A DNA stretch of 64,000 bases from an uncultured Christensenellaceae bacterium. Its GTDB lineage: Bacteria > Bacillota > Clostridia > Christensenellales > CAG-314. A program made the position numbers and the translations under genes. This document shows, piece by piece, positions 1-9,765 of this stretch. The stretch is from the NCBI GenBank assembly GCA_910585195.1, contig CAJUCX010000002.1, forward strand, positions 88,036 through 152,035, written 5' to 3'. The first letter of the stretch is position 1. Each line of letters begins with the position of its first letter. The notes beneath the pieces are model-generated. The model made no database searches. It was given only the letters and a program-made list of their open reading frames with translations, and was not told where the DNA came from.

Positions 1-306
1 GAAGGCGGTTTGTCAGAAGACGAAATCTTCGAAATGGCTTTGGAGTGCGGCGCTGATGACGTACATGTCGAAGACGATATGTTTGAAGTTTTGACGGCAC
101 CGAATGATTTTTCTGCCGTTAGAAAAAGCCTTGAAGAAAAAGGCGTATCTTTCATAAATGCTGAAGTCGAGTGGGTTCCGCAAAACACCGTAAAACTTTC
201 ACCTGAGCAGATGGAAAAGTTTGAAAGAATGTTGGATATGTTTGACGACAACGATGACGTGCAAAACGTTTATCACAACGTAGAGTTACCGGATGACGGA
301 GAATAA
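1..306 (+). CDS. yebC: YebC/PmpR family regulator, C-terminal part (cut by window edge)
   Basis: The reading frame is open from the first base, so the gene starts upstream of the window; about 101 C-terminal codons are visible. The acidic end (LSEDEIFEMALECGADDV, later VEWVPQNTVKLS) matches the third domain of the YebC/TACO1 family. Members bind DNA as transcriptional regulators or help ribosomes through proline-rich stretches. The gene ends in a clear intrinsic terminator and lies directly upstream of ruvCAB, a common arrangement for yebC. The family call is firm; the specific role here is not determinable. Confidence 0.88.
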   Translation, partial: EGGLSEDEIFEMALECGADDVHVEDDMFEVLTAPNDFSAVRKSLEEKGVSFINAEVEWVPQNTVKLSPEQMEKFERMLDMFDDNDDVQNVYHNVELPDDGE

Positions 307-314
307 TAAAAATC

Positions 315-345
315 AAAAGGCGGGGAATTCCCGCCTTTATTTTTA
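315..345 (+). terminator. Intrinsic terminator after yebC
   Basis: AAAGGCGGG and CCCGCCTTT form a 9-bp stem around a short AT-rich loop, followed by a T-rich run. It separates yebC from the ruvC promoter. Confidence 0.85.
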
Positions 346-347
346 TG

Positions 348-376
348 TTGACTAAAAAAGAGTTTCAACTTATTAT
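348..376 (+). promoter_or_regulatory. ruvC promoter, predicts a leaderless transcript
   Basis: TTGACT (348-353) and TATTAT (371-376) are separated by 17 bp. The -10 element ends 6 nt before the ruvC ATG at 383, so the expected transcription start coincides with the start codon. There is no Shine-Dalgarno sequence in between. Confidence 0.7.
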
Positions 377-382
377 TATATT

Positions 383-874
383 ATGCGAATTTTAGGAATA
401 GACCCCGGATATGCAACAATAGGTTACGGGGTTATCGATACAAACGGCAATAAGCACAAAGTAATTGATTATGGCGTCATTACTACGCCTAAAAATGAAA
501 ATATTGCTGTAAGACTTGCGATGATTTATGACTCGATGACAAAAATTATTGATAAATTTAAGCCTGACGAAATTGCCGTAGAAGAACTGTTTTTTGTAAA
601 AAACATTACTACCGGCATAAACGTTGCGCATGCAAGGGGCGTTATTCTCTTGGCAAGCGTACACGCTTGCGGTAGGATGTATGAATATACGCCATTGCAA
701 ATTAAGCAGGCAATGACAGGTTACGGCAGAGCGGAAAAACGTCAAATACAGGAAATGGTTAAAATGTATTTGAATTTGCCGCAAATTCCGCGACCTGACG
801 ACGCTGCGGATGCATTGGCCATTGCGCTTACTCACGCACAAACAAACAGAATGGCAGAGCAGTTTTCTTTATGA
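383..874 (+). CDS. ruvC: Holliday junction endonuclease RuvC
   Basis: RuvC is a dimeric, Mg-dependent endonuclease that resolves Holliday junctions by symmetric nicking, acting with RuvAB. The 163-residue product opens with MRILGIDPG, the canonical start, and keeps the acidic catalytic set: D7, E68/E69 in VEELFF, and the D139/D140/D143 cluster in RPDDAADALA. Its length is normal for the family. It heads a ruvC-ruvA-ruvB unit that runs on into queA and tgt. No ribosome-binding site precedes the ATG; translation from a leaderless mRNA is inferred from the promoter position. Confidence 0.96.
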   Translation: MRILGIDPGYATIGYGVIDTNGNKHKVIDYGVITTPKNENIAVRLAMIYDSMTKIIDKFKPDEIAVEELFFVKNITTGINVAHARGVILLASVHACGRMYEYTPLQIKQAMTGYGRAEKRQIQEMVKMYLNLPQIPRPDDAADALAIALTHAQTNRMAEQFSL

Positions 875-881
875 GGTATTT

Positions 882-1469
882 ATGTTTAATTTTATTTGCG
901 GAAAAATAATTTCGGTTGATAACGGAGTGCTAATACTTCAATGCGGTCATATAGGCTATGAACTTTGCATTTCGGATTATACGGCATTAAACTGCGCTGT
1001 GGGCGATGATGTGCAGGTTTATACCTATTTGCAGGTTAAAGAAGACGGCTTGACACTATACGGATTTTCAAGCGAAGAAGAAAAGAAAATATTTTTACAG
1101 TTGATAACGGTAAGCGGAATAGGCTGTAAAATGGCAATGGCTGTTTTGTCAAATTGCAGTATAAACGATTTGGCAATGGCGATAGTGACTGGCGATTCAA
1201 AGCGTCTTGCAGGCGTTAAAGGCATAGGCAAAAAAACAGCGGAAAGAATTGTCTTGGAGCTTAGAGAAAAGGTGGTCCCGCCTGCTAATATAGGAAAAAC
1301 TATTGAACCTATAAGCAATTTTACAAACGAGCAACTAGACGCAATTTCCGTTTTGATTTCACTTGGCATTTCTCGAATTGATGCGGAAAACAGAGTGCGC
1401 AAGGCGTGCGAAAGTGGATTGGCAAAGACTGAAGATATTTTGAATACTGCATTGAAAACGTTGAGGTGA
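882..1469 (+). CDS. ruvA: Holliday junction branch-migration protein RuvA
   Basis: RuvA binds four-way junctions as a tetramer and loads the RuvB motor. The start is taken at 882 (MFNFICGKIIS), because this matches the family N-terminus and GAGG lies just upstream at the ruvC stop; the frame is open further upstream but only inside ruvC. The 195 residues include the N-terminal OB-like domain, helix-hairpin-helix motifs (VSGIGCKMA and VKGIGKKTAERI) and a C-terminal domain that contacts RuvB. It lies 7 bp after ruvC and 3 bp before ruvB. Confidence 0.96.
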   Translation: MFNFICGKIISVDNGVLILQCGHIGYELCISDYTALNCAVGDDVQVYTYLQVKEDGLTLYGFSSEEEKKIFLQLITVSGIGCKMAMAVLSNCSINDLAMAIVTGDSKRLAGVKGIGKKTAERIVLELREKVVPPANIGKTIEPISNFTNEQLDAISVLISLGISRIDAENRVRKACESGLAKTEDILNTALKTLR

Positions 1470-1472
1470 TTT

Positions 1473-2514
1473 ATGGAAGAAGAAAGACTTATAACAAGTA
1501 CAATGCAGTTCGACGACAGCGAAGTAGAAAACGTGCTAAGGCCAAAGACTATGTCGTCGTTTATCGGGCAGGATAAAATAAAAAATAACCTTGAAATTTA
1601 CATTCAGGCGGCAAAATCTCGAGGAGAGGCACTTGACCACGTTTTGCTTTACGGTCCTCCAGGGCTCGGAAAAACCACTTTAGCGCATATCGTTGCAGGT
1701 GAAATGAACAGTCGACTTACCGTAACCAGCGGTCCTGCTATTGAAAAACCTGCCGATTTGGCTGCAATACTTACAAATTTGGAAAGAAACGACGTTTTGT
1801 TTATTGATGAAATTCATAGATTAAATCATTCAGTCGAAGAAATTTTATATCCTGCTATGGAAGACTATGCATTGGATTTTATAGTAGGTAAAGGACCGAG
1901 TGCGAGAAGCGTGCGTATATCTATAAATCCGTTTACTCTTGTAGGCGCCACCACAAAGGCGGGAAGATTGACTTCACCATTGCGCGACAGATTCGGCGTT
2001 CATGCCAGACTTGAATTGTATAGCGTAGAGCATTTGTCTTTTATAGTTTCTCGGTCTTCTGCGATGTTGAAAACGCCTATTAGCGAAGACGGCGCATATG
2101 AAATTGCAAGACGAAGCAGGGGTACACCAAGGATAGCAAACAGATTGCTGAAAAGAGTCAGAGACTTTGCTTTGATTAAAGGCGAAGGAAGCATTACCAA
2201 AGAAATTGCCGATTACGCTTTGACGACTATAGGTGTTGACGAGTTGGGACTAGATAGCGTAGACGTAAACGTTTTGACGGCGATGATAGATAAATTTAAC
2301 GGCGGACCTGTAGGTTTGGATACGATTGCTGCGTCTACGGGAGAAGATGCAAATACAATCGAAGACGTTTACGAACCTTATTGGTTGCAATTAGGTTTTA
2401 TAGCAAGAACACCGCGCGGAAGGGTCTGTCTGCCGAAGTGTTATAAACATTTGGGACGGAAACTGTCGGAGCGTAAAAGTCAGCAATTAAATATGTTTAT
2501 CAGCGGAGAAGAAG

Positions 2515-2528
<14 letters not shown>
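1473..2528 (+). CDS. ruvB: Holliday junction ATP-dependent helicase RuvB
   Basis: RuvB is the hexameric AAA+ motor that drives branch migration on RuvA-bound junctions. The 351 residues show Walker A (GPPGLGKTT, about residues 61-69), Walker B (LFIDEIHRL), the sensor region [10 protein letters not shown], the arginine-finger region PLRDRFG and the C-terminal winged-helix domain. Its 3' end overlaps queA by 14 bp, which suggests translational coupling. Confidence 0.97.
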
Positions 2529-4654
<2,126 letters not shown>

Positions 4655-4684
4655 TTGATGAATCAACTTGTCTTGCTCGTGCGG

Positions 4685-4713
4685 TTGTGTTTTTTGGTTT
4701 GATATGCTATACT
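4685..4713 (+). promoter_or_regulatory. Probable yajC promoter
   Basis: TTGTGT (4685-4690) and TATACT (4708-4713) are spaced by 17 bp in the 166-bp tgt-yajC gap. The -35 box is imperfect. The transcript would carry a leader of about 100 nt before yajC. Confidence 0.5.
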
Positions 4714-4820
4714 TGATTTGATAATCAAAGCAATATAAAAAGCATTTTTATAAAAACAAAATCAGCTTAAAAGCGTTACTGTAATTGTTGAAAAATTTGT
4801 AAAGAAAAGAGGTGAATACT

Positions 4821-5165
4821 ATGGAGTATATTTGGGTTATAATTGCCGGCGTTATTTTGGTTGCTATGGTTGTTATGCAGTTTATTACTGTTAAAAAGAA
4901 CAAAAAGAAACAAGACGAAATGCTTGCGCAGGTTGTAATCGGCGCAGAAATTATGACGGCGGGCGGCATTATCGGAACTATCGTTGCGTTTGACGAAGCA
5001 AAGCAAACAATGACTATTGCGTCAGGAAATACTGAAATTACTTTAACTAAAAAGGCTTTGCACAGCGTTATTTCAAGTCCTGTAAGGGCGGAAACGATTC
5101 TTAACGGAATTCCCGTGCCTAAATCTGCAGAAGAAAATATTGAAGAAAAGCACGACGATAAGTAA
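4821..5165 (+). CDS. yajC: Preprotein translocase subunit YajC
   Basis: YajC is a small single-pass membrane protein that associates with SecDF-YidC and the SecYEG channel. The 114 residues have one N-terminal membrane helix (WVIIAGVILVAMVVMQFI), a basic stretch (KKNKKKQ) and the conserved cytoplasmic domain with MTAGGIIGTIV. ATG 4821 is preferred over the in-frame GTG at 4812 because AAAAGAGGTG sits just upstream. It shares the locus with secD and secF 2 kb downstream. Confidence 0.92.
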   Translation: MEYIWVIIAGVILVAMVVMQFITVKKNKKKQDEMLAQVVIGAEIMTAGGIIGTIVAFDEAKQTMTIASGNTEITLTKKALHSVISSPVRAETILNGIPVPKSAEENIEEKHDDK

Positions 5166-5172
5166 TAATTGA

Positions 5173-5219
5173 GACAACCTTCGAATAGATATATACAAAT
5201 CATCGGAGGTTGTTTTTTT
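5173..5219 (+). terminator. Terminator-like hairpin that contains the next gene's Shine-Dalgarno
   Basis: ACAACCTTCG (5173-5182) pairs with CGGAGGTTGT (5204-5213) over 10 bp with one G-T wobble, and six Ts follow. The right arm holds the GGAGG that serves the ATG at 5220. The hairpin could stop transcription after yajC, mask the ribosome-binding site, or both. Confidence 0.6.
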
Positions 5220-5600
5220 ATGTCTGCTCAAATTAAAAACAGAAGCGCTCTTCAAGAAATTTTGAAGGGAAGTTTAATTGCAACGTTGCTGTCAATTTTA
5301 TTCGTACTTGTTTTTGCTTTATTGGCAAGATTGTTCAGTTTGTCGTCAAACGTTATTCCTGTTGTAAATCAAATTATAAAAGTCGTCAGCGTATTTATTG
5401 CCGTTATGCTTGCAGTCAAAACACCAAGTGCGGGTTACTTAAAAGGTCTTGCAATCGGTCTGGGATTTGTAGTTTTGTCTACGTTGATTTTCTGCTTATT
5501 GGGCGGAGAATTCAACTTCGGCGGGATTTTAATTGACCTTGCAATTTCATGCGTAGTAGGTTTAATTGCGGGTATAATTGCCGTAAACAGAAAAAAATAA
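5220..5600 (+). CDS. Small four-helix membrane protein, TIGR04086-like
   Basis: The start is ATG 5220 behind GGAGG; the open frame upstream is unlikely to be translated. The 126 residues are a charged N-terminus followed by about four hydrophobic segments (starting LIATLLSILFVLVFALL and ending VGLIAGIIAVN). Size, topology and position directly before the SCIFF peptide gene fit the TIGR04086 family, found in Clostridia near SCIFF. Its biochemical role is unknown. Any link to SCIFF export or membrane anchoring is only suggested by neighbourhood. Confidence 0.7.
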   Translation: MSAQIKNRSALQEILKGSLIATLLSILFVLVFALLARLFSLSSNVIPVVNQIIKVVSVFIAVMLAVKTPSAGYLKGLAIGLGFVVLSTLIFCLLGGEFNFGGILIDLAISCVVGLIAGIIAVNRKK

Positions 5601-5610
5601 TAAAATTGTC

Positions 5611-5639
5611 TTTACAATCGTTCCGAAAAATAGTATACT
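5611..5639 (+). promoter_or_regulatory. scfA promoter
   Basis: TTTACA (5611-5616) and TATACT (5634-5639) are separated by 17 bp, a strong sigma-A-type match. The ATG at 5662 follows with GGAGG at 5651-5655, giving the SCIFF peptide its own promoter. Confidence 0.8.
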
Positions 5640-5661
5640 TACAATAATTTGGAGGAATGAT

Positions 5662-5826
5662 ATGAAACATATTAAAACCATTGCTAAGCCTGAACTCAAT
5701 AAAATTGCAAATAACAGCGGTTGCGGTGAATGCCGTTCAAGTTGTCAATCTGCTTGCAAGACCAGTTGCACTGTTGGCAATCAAGTTTGCGAACAAAAAG
5801 TTTTGGTAAGAAACGTAGGTAAATAA
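5662..5826 (+). CDS. scfA: SCIFF peptide (six cysteines in forty-five residues), radical SAM substrate
   Basis: This short gene encodes 54 residues starting MKHIKTIAKPELNKI, with cysteines at positions 21, 24, 28, 32, 36 and 43 in the core CGECRSSCQSACKTSCTV. That is the SCIFF ribosomally made peptide, which a dedicated radical SAM/SPASM enzyme crosslinks by thioether formation. The maturase gene follows at 5909. A perfect GGAGG ribosome-binding site and a strong promoter precede it. Two consecutive terminators separate it from the maturase, so the peptide is probably made in large excess. The final role of SCIFF remains unsettled; its near-universal presence in Clostridia argues for a housekeeping function. 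Confidence 0.93.
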   Translation: MKHIKTIAKPELNKIANNSGCGECRSSCQSACKTSCTVGNQVCEQKVLVRNVGK

Positions 5827-5836
5827 TTAAAATCGT

Positions 5837-5866
5837 AAAAAGAGTAGGGATTTCCTGCTCTTTTTT
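5837..5866 (+). terminator. First terminator after scfA
   Basis: AGAGTAGG (5841-5848) pairs with CCTGCTCT (5854-5861) with one T-G wobble, flanked by an A-run and a T6 run. It is the first of two tandem terminators between peptide and maturase. Confidence 0.8.
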
Positions 5867-5871
5867 GTGAT

Positions 5872-5896
5872 TGCCGAGAAATCGGCATTTTTTTTT
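5872..5896 (+). terminator. Second terminator between scfA and scfB
   Basis: TGCCGA and TCGGCA form a perfect 6-bp stem closed by a GAAA tetraloop and followed by nine Ts. It begins six bases after the first hairpin's T-run. No promoter is visible between it and scfB, so scfB probably depends on readthrough. Confidence 0.8.
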
Positions 5897-5908
5897 GAAA
5901 GGTAAAAT

Positions 5909-7216
5909 ATGATTCACGCATTTAATTTTAGAGATTGCTACTATGCATACGACGTTGAAAGCGGTTCGTTGCATGAAGTGGACAAACTGATTTTTGATAT
6001 TTTGCAAGACAACGATTTGTCGAACTACGACGAAGCCGAAGTTGCCGAAGCAAAAAATGAGATAGAACAACTTAAAACAAACGGTTTGCTATATGCAAAA
6101 GCGCCTGAATATAAACTTGAAGAAAAACGTTTGGACATTAAAGCTATGTGTATACACGTTTGCCACGACTGCAATTTGCGTTGCGGATACTGCTTTGCCA
6201 AGGAAGGCACTTACAGTGGAGAAAGGGAAATGATGAGCATAGAAACTGCAAAAAAGGCAATTGATTTTCTTATAGACAATAGTGCAGGTAGAAAAATTTT
6301 GGAAGTCGATTTTTTCGGCGGAGAGCCGTTAATGAATTTTGATATGCTTAAAGAAACCGTTGAATATGCCAAATCGCGCGCTAAAGAAAAAGGTAAGATA
6401 TTTAAGTTTACCACCACGACAAACGGCGTTTTGTTAAATAAAGAAGCAAGTGATTATCTCAATCGGGAAATGGACAACGTAGTTTTAAGTCTGGACGGCA
6501 GAAAAGAAGTAAACGACGCCGTGCGCAAAACTGCAAACGGCAAAGGCAGTTTCGATTTAATTGCAGATAACTTCAAATATTTCCGTTCTGTCAGAGGTGA
6601 TAAGAGTTATTTTGTGCGCGGAACCTTTACGGCAAAAAATCTCGATTTTTCAAAAGACGTTTTGTTTATGAATGATTTGGGTTTTGACCAAATTTCAATA
6701 GAACCGGTTGTTTTGCCTGATGAACACCCGTTGGCAATTCATGAAAATGATTTACCAAAGATATTTGACGAATACGAAAATCTTGCAGAAGAATATTTGA
6801 AAAGAAGAAAGACCGACAAGTGGTTTAGTTTTTTTCATTTTGTTTTGCATCTTGACGACGGTCCGTGTTATAAAAAGCGTTTAGTCGGTTGCGGTGCCGG
6901 CAGTGAATATCTTGCGGTTGCGCCTAACGGCGATATTTATCCTTGTCATCAATTCGTAGGTGAAAAACAGTATTTGATAGGCAATGTTTACGACGGTAAG
7001 TTAAGCGAAGATATAAGACGCAATTTTGCAAGGAGCAGTATATTTTCAAAACAAGAATGCCAAAAATGTTGGGCAAAATATCATTGCAGCGGCGGTTGCA
7101 ATGCAAATGCTATTCATTTCAACAAAGATATGGAGAAACCTTATAAGGTTGCCTGCGAGATGATGAAAAAAAGATTGGAATGTTCTATGCATATTTTTGC
7201 AAAAGAAAATTTTTAA
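5909..7216 (+). CDS. scfB: SCIFF maturase, radical SAM/SPASM enzyme
   Basis: This enzyme uses SAM and iron-sulfur clusters to form thioether crosslinks in the SCIFF peptide. The 435 residues start with an N-terminal recognition-type domain (about 1-75), then the radical SAM motif C88-NLR-C92-GY-C95, the glycine-rich FFGGEP motif and a C-terminal SPASM domain with cysteines in GCGAGSEY, IYPCHQ, CQKCWAKYHCSGGC and near VACEM. GAAAGG precedes the ATG. It is the immediate partner of scfA. Family assignment is firm because substrate and enzyme lie together. Confidence 0.94.
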   Translation: MIHAFNFRDCYYAYDVESGSLHEVDKLIFDILQDNDLSNYDEAEVAEAKNEIEQLKTNGLLYAKAPEYKLEEKRLDIKAMCIHVCHDCNLRCGYCFAKEGTYSGEREMMSIETAKKAIDFLIDNSAGRKILEVDFFGGEPLMNFDMLKETVEYAKSRAKEKGKIFKFTTTTNGVLLNKEASDYLNREMDNVVLSLDGRKEVNDAVRKTANGKGSFDLIADNFKYFRSVRGDKSYFVRGTFTAKNLDFSKDVLFMNDLGFDQISIEPVVLPDEHPLAIHENDLPKIFDEYENLAEEYLKRRKTDKWFSFFHFVLHLDDGPCYKKRLVGCGAGSEYLAVAPNGDIYPCHQFVGEKQYLIGNVYDGKLSEDIRRNFARSSIFSKQECQKCWAKYHCSGGCNANAIHFNKDMEKPYKVACEMMKKRLECSMHIFAKENF

Positions 7217-7239
7217 GATTTCTTTTAAGTATCAAATAA

Positions 7240-7268
7240 TTGACGAAATGGTAAAAAAATTATATACT
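7240..7268 (+). promoter_or_regulatory. secDF promoter
   Basis: TTGACG (7240-7245) and TATACT (7263-7268) with 17-bp spacing. AGGAGG lies before the secD ATG, so this transcript has a conventional leader. Confidence 0.82.
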
Positions 7269-7298
7269 TTTAAGGATGTAAATTTAGGAGGCTAACTA

Positions 7299-8606
7299 AT
7301 GTCAAAAAAGAAGTCAATCATTTGCCTTTCTATTTTGGTTTTTGTGATGTTATTCGTTGCGGTGTTTTCTGTAATGCCGACGTTTCAAGTCGGTTTGTAC
7401 GATTATAAATCACCGTTAAGTTCCATCAAGTTAGGTTTGGATTTGAAAGGCGGCGTTTACGTTACCTTTGAAGTTGACCAAGAAAGTTTGGAAAATGTAG
7501 AGAACGTTGACGATGCAATTGCAAATACGGCAAAAATTATGCAAGACCGTCTTGCGGCAAAAGGTTATACGGAAGCAACCGTTACTGCGATAAACAACAG
7601 TACTTCCGGAATAAATAATATTCGTGTGGAAATTCCTGACGTGTCAGACCCTGATGAAGTTTTTGACATTTTGGCAAAACCTGCAAAATTGAGAATGTTG
7701 GTTGGCAAGACAAGAGAAGAAATTACTAAATCAACAAATATTATATCAGCTACGGCTGTTATTGATACAAGTAGTGGTGCAGGTGAATATGCGGTTCAAA
7801 TTCGTATGAACAACGAAGGCAAAAACGATTTAATGAATGCAACAAGGGGTATGTCGTCGGGGGACGAAATAATTTTTACTCTTGATGGCAAAGAGATAAG
7901 TAAGCCTACATTAAAAGAAAATGGACCGTTGATTACTGATACAAGTATAATTACTGGAATGAAGACGTGGGAAGATGCGGAAGCGCTTGCTGTGCAAATA
8001 AGCAGCGGTGCATATGAAATTTCTTTTAAGGACAACGAAATTGAAAGAAGAGTAATAAGCGCAACACTTGGTGAAGAAGCAATTCAAACAGTGTTGATTG
8101 CCGGTATTGTAAGTTTGGTTGTAATCGTAGTATTTTTGATTTTAATATACGGCATATACGGTGTAGCGGCAAGTCTTGCTTTGCTTGGCTATACAATACT
8201 TATGATATTGGCATTGGCATATATACCGTTTGTGCAGTTAACGTTGCCTGGCATTGCCGGTATTATTTTGGGTATCGGTATGGCAGTTGACGCAAACATT
8301 ATTATGTTTGAAAGAATTAAAGACGAGTATAAATCGGGCAAATCGTTCAGAAGTGCATATGAAGACGGTTTTAGACGGTCTTTGTCGGCAATTCTTGACT
8401 CTAACATAACTACGCTCATCGGCGGTATTACGCTTTGGGTGCTTGCTACGGGTTCTGTACAAGGTTTTGCAATTACGCTTGTATTCAGTGTTATTATTTC
8501 GCTCTTCTCGGCTTTGGTTATGACAAGGTTGTTTACTAATTTGCTTATGCCTATTACAAAAGAAAAACCAAATCTTTATAAACTCAAAAGATTGGAGGTG
8601 GAATAA
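7299..8606 (+). CDS. secD: Protein translocase subunit SecD
   Basis: SecD, with SecF, uses the proton or sodium motive force to pull exported proteins out of the Sec channel. The 435 residues show one N-terminal membrane helix, the signature DLKGGVYVTFEV, the P1 extracytoplasmic domain and five C-terminal helices with GMAVDANIIMFERIKDE. A perfect AGGAGG precedes the start. Its stop codon shares one base with the secF start (TAATG), so the pair is translationally coupled. Confidence 0.96.
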   Translation: MSKKKSIICLSILVFVMLFVAVFSVMPTFQVGLYDYKSPLSSIKLGLDLKGGVYVTFEVDQESLENVENVDDAIANTAKIMQDRLAAKGYTEATVTAINNSTSGINNIRVEIPDVSDPDEVFDILAKPAKLRMLVGKTREEITKSTNIISATAVIDTSSGAGEYAVQIRMNNEGKNDLMNATRGMSSGDEIIFTLDGKEISKPTLKENGPLITDTSIITGMKTWEDAEALAVQISSGAYEISFKDNEIERRVISATLGEEAIQTVLIAGIVSLVVIVVFLILIYGIYGVAASLALLGYTILMILALAYIPFVQLTLPGIAGIILGIGMAVDANIIMFERIKDEYKSGKSFRSAYEDGFRRSLSAILDSNITTLIGGITLWVLATGSVQGFAITLVFSVIISLFSALVMTRLFTNLLMPITKEKPNLYKLKRLEVE

Positions 8607-9715
8607 TGTTTAACTTCATGAAAAAGGATTGGAACATTGTTAAACACTTCAAATACTTTATCATTGCGCCTATTGCAATTATTTTAATTGGAATAATCGT
8701 ACTGTGTTTTTCAGGGTTTAATTTGGGAATAGAGTTTGCCGGCGGTGTTGAGCTTTCGGTAAACTTTGAAGAAAACGACGTTACGCAAAGTCAATATAAC
8801 GAAATCGAAAGGGCGGTCAGAAATCAACTGCAAGAAGCAGGCTTATCGGTATCCGACGGCAGCAAGATTTCAAACGGCAGTGTAATTGACGGCGTAAAAT
8901 TCAGTTATAGGATTCAAATTCGTTCCAGAGACGTGGACGACCCTACTATTGCCGTTTTGAATCAAATGCTTAAAAACGGCGGCAGTTCTTTAACGGAAGA
9001 TAATAAAACGACTTTAAGAACATATTTGGGTGATGATTTTAACTTTGACAATTTTAAGTCCATATCGCAAGTTGTGAGCGAGCAAACTAACGGCGAGGTT
9101 ACCGCTACTCCTACGGATTATACCGTTGGTTCGTCTGTTAGCACGAGATTGTTCCAGACATCATTAATCGCTTTGTCTGTTGCGTTGGTACTGATACTTG
9201 TATATATTATTGTAAGATTCCGTACGTTGGGCGCTGATAACGGATTTGTAAGCGGACTTAAAAGCGGTCTTGCGGCAATTATCGCATTATTGCACGACGT
9301 ATTGATAATGATGTCGTTCGTTATTGTTGCGGGGTGGTTGTTTGATTTGCAAATTACAAGCACTTTCGTTGCGGCAGTTGTTACAATTGTTGCATACTCG
9401 ATTAACAATACGATTGTCGTATTTGACAGAATAAGAGATAACGTAAAAAGATACAGAGATGTCAAGTCAAGCGAAGATATAGTAAATAAATCAATAAAAG
9501 ATGTGTTTACTCGTTCGATTTTGACTTCCGCAACTACGATATTGGCAATTTTAATTTTGACGATTTTGGGTGTTGCTTCACTTCGAGAGTTCACGTTACC
9601 TATATTAGTAGGTTTACTTGCGGGTACTTATTCATCGCTGTTTATTGCACCTAGCCTTTGGAAACTCTTTAACGGCTCTTCAAAAAAAGCAAAAGAGCCA
9701 AAGAACGAAAAGTAA
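8606..9715 (+). CDS. secF: Protein translocase subunit SecF
   Basis: This is the membrane partner of SecD. The 369 residues include an N-terminal helix, the FNLGIEFAGGVEL motif, an extracytoplasmic loop and a five-helix C-terminal block with NNTIVVFDRIRDN. The start overlaps the secD stop by one base and a strong terminator follows the stop. Confidence 0.96.
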   Translation: MFNFMKKDWNIVKHFKYFIIAPIAIILIGIIVLCFSGFNLGIEFAGGVELSVNFEENDVTQSQYNEIERAVRNQLQEAGLSVSDGSKISNGSVIDGVKFSYRIQIRSRDVDDPTIAVLNQMLKNGGSSLTEDNKTTLRTYLGDDFNFDNFKSISQVVSEQTNGEVTATPTDYTVGSSVSTRLFQTSLIALSVALVLILVYIIVRFRTLGADNGFVSGLKSGLAAIIALLHDVLIMMSFVIVAGWLFDLQITSTFVAAVVTIVAYSINNTIVVFDRIRDNVKRYRDVKSSEDIVNKSIKDVFTRSILTSATTILAILILTILGVASLREFTLPILVGLLAGTYSSLFIAPSLWKLFNGSSKKAKEPKNEK

Positions 9716-9723
9716 AAAATATA

Positions 9724-9753
9724 AACAGCCTTCTAAAAAGAAGGCTGTTTTTT
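9724..9753 (+). terminator. Intrinsic terminator after secF
   Basis: AAACAGCCTTCT and AGAAGGCTGTTT form a perfect 12-bp stem with an AAAA loop and a T-run. recJ begins 13 bp later with no obvious promoter of its own. Confidence 0.9.
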
Positions 9754-9765
9754 CTAAGGGGATAA

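Noticed and set aside
4655..4684. Possible short gene between tgt and yajC
   Set aside because: No frame with a ribosome-binding site or recognisable product; only the putative yajC promoter is supported.
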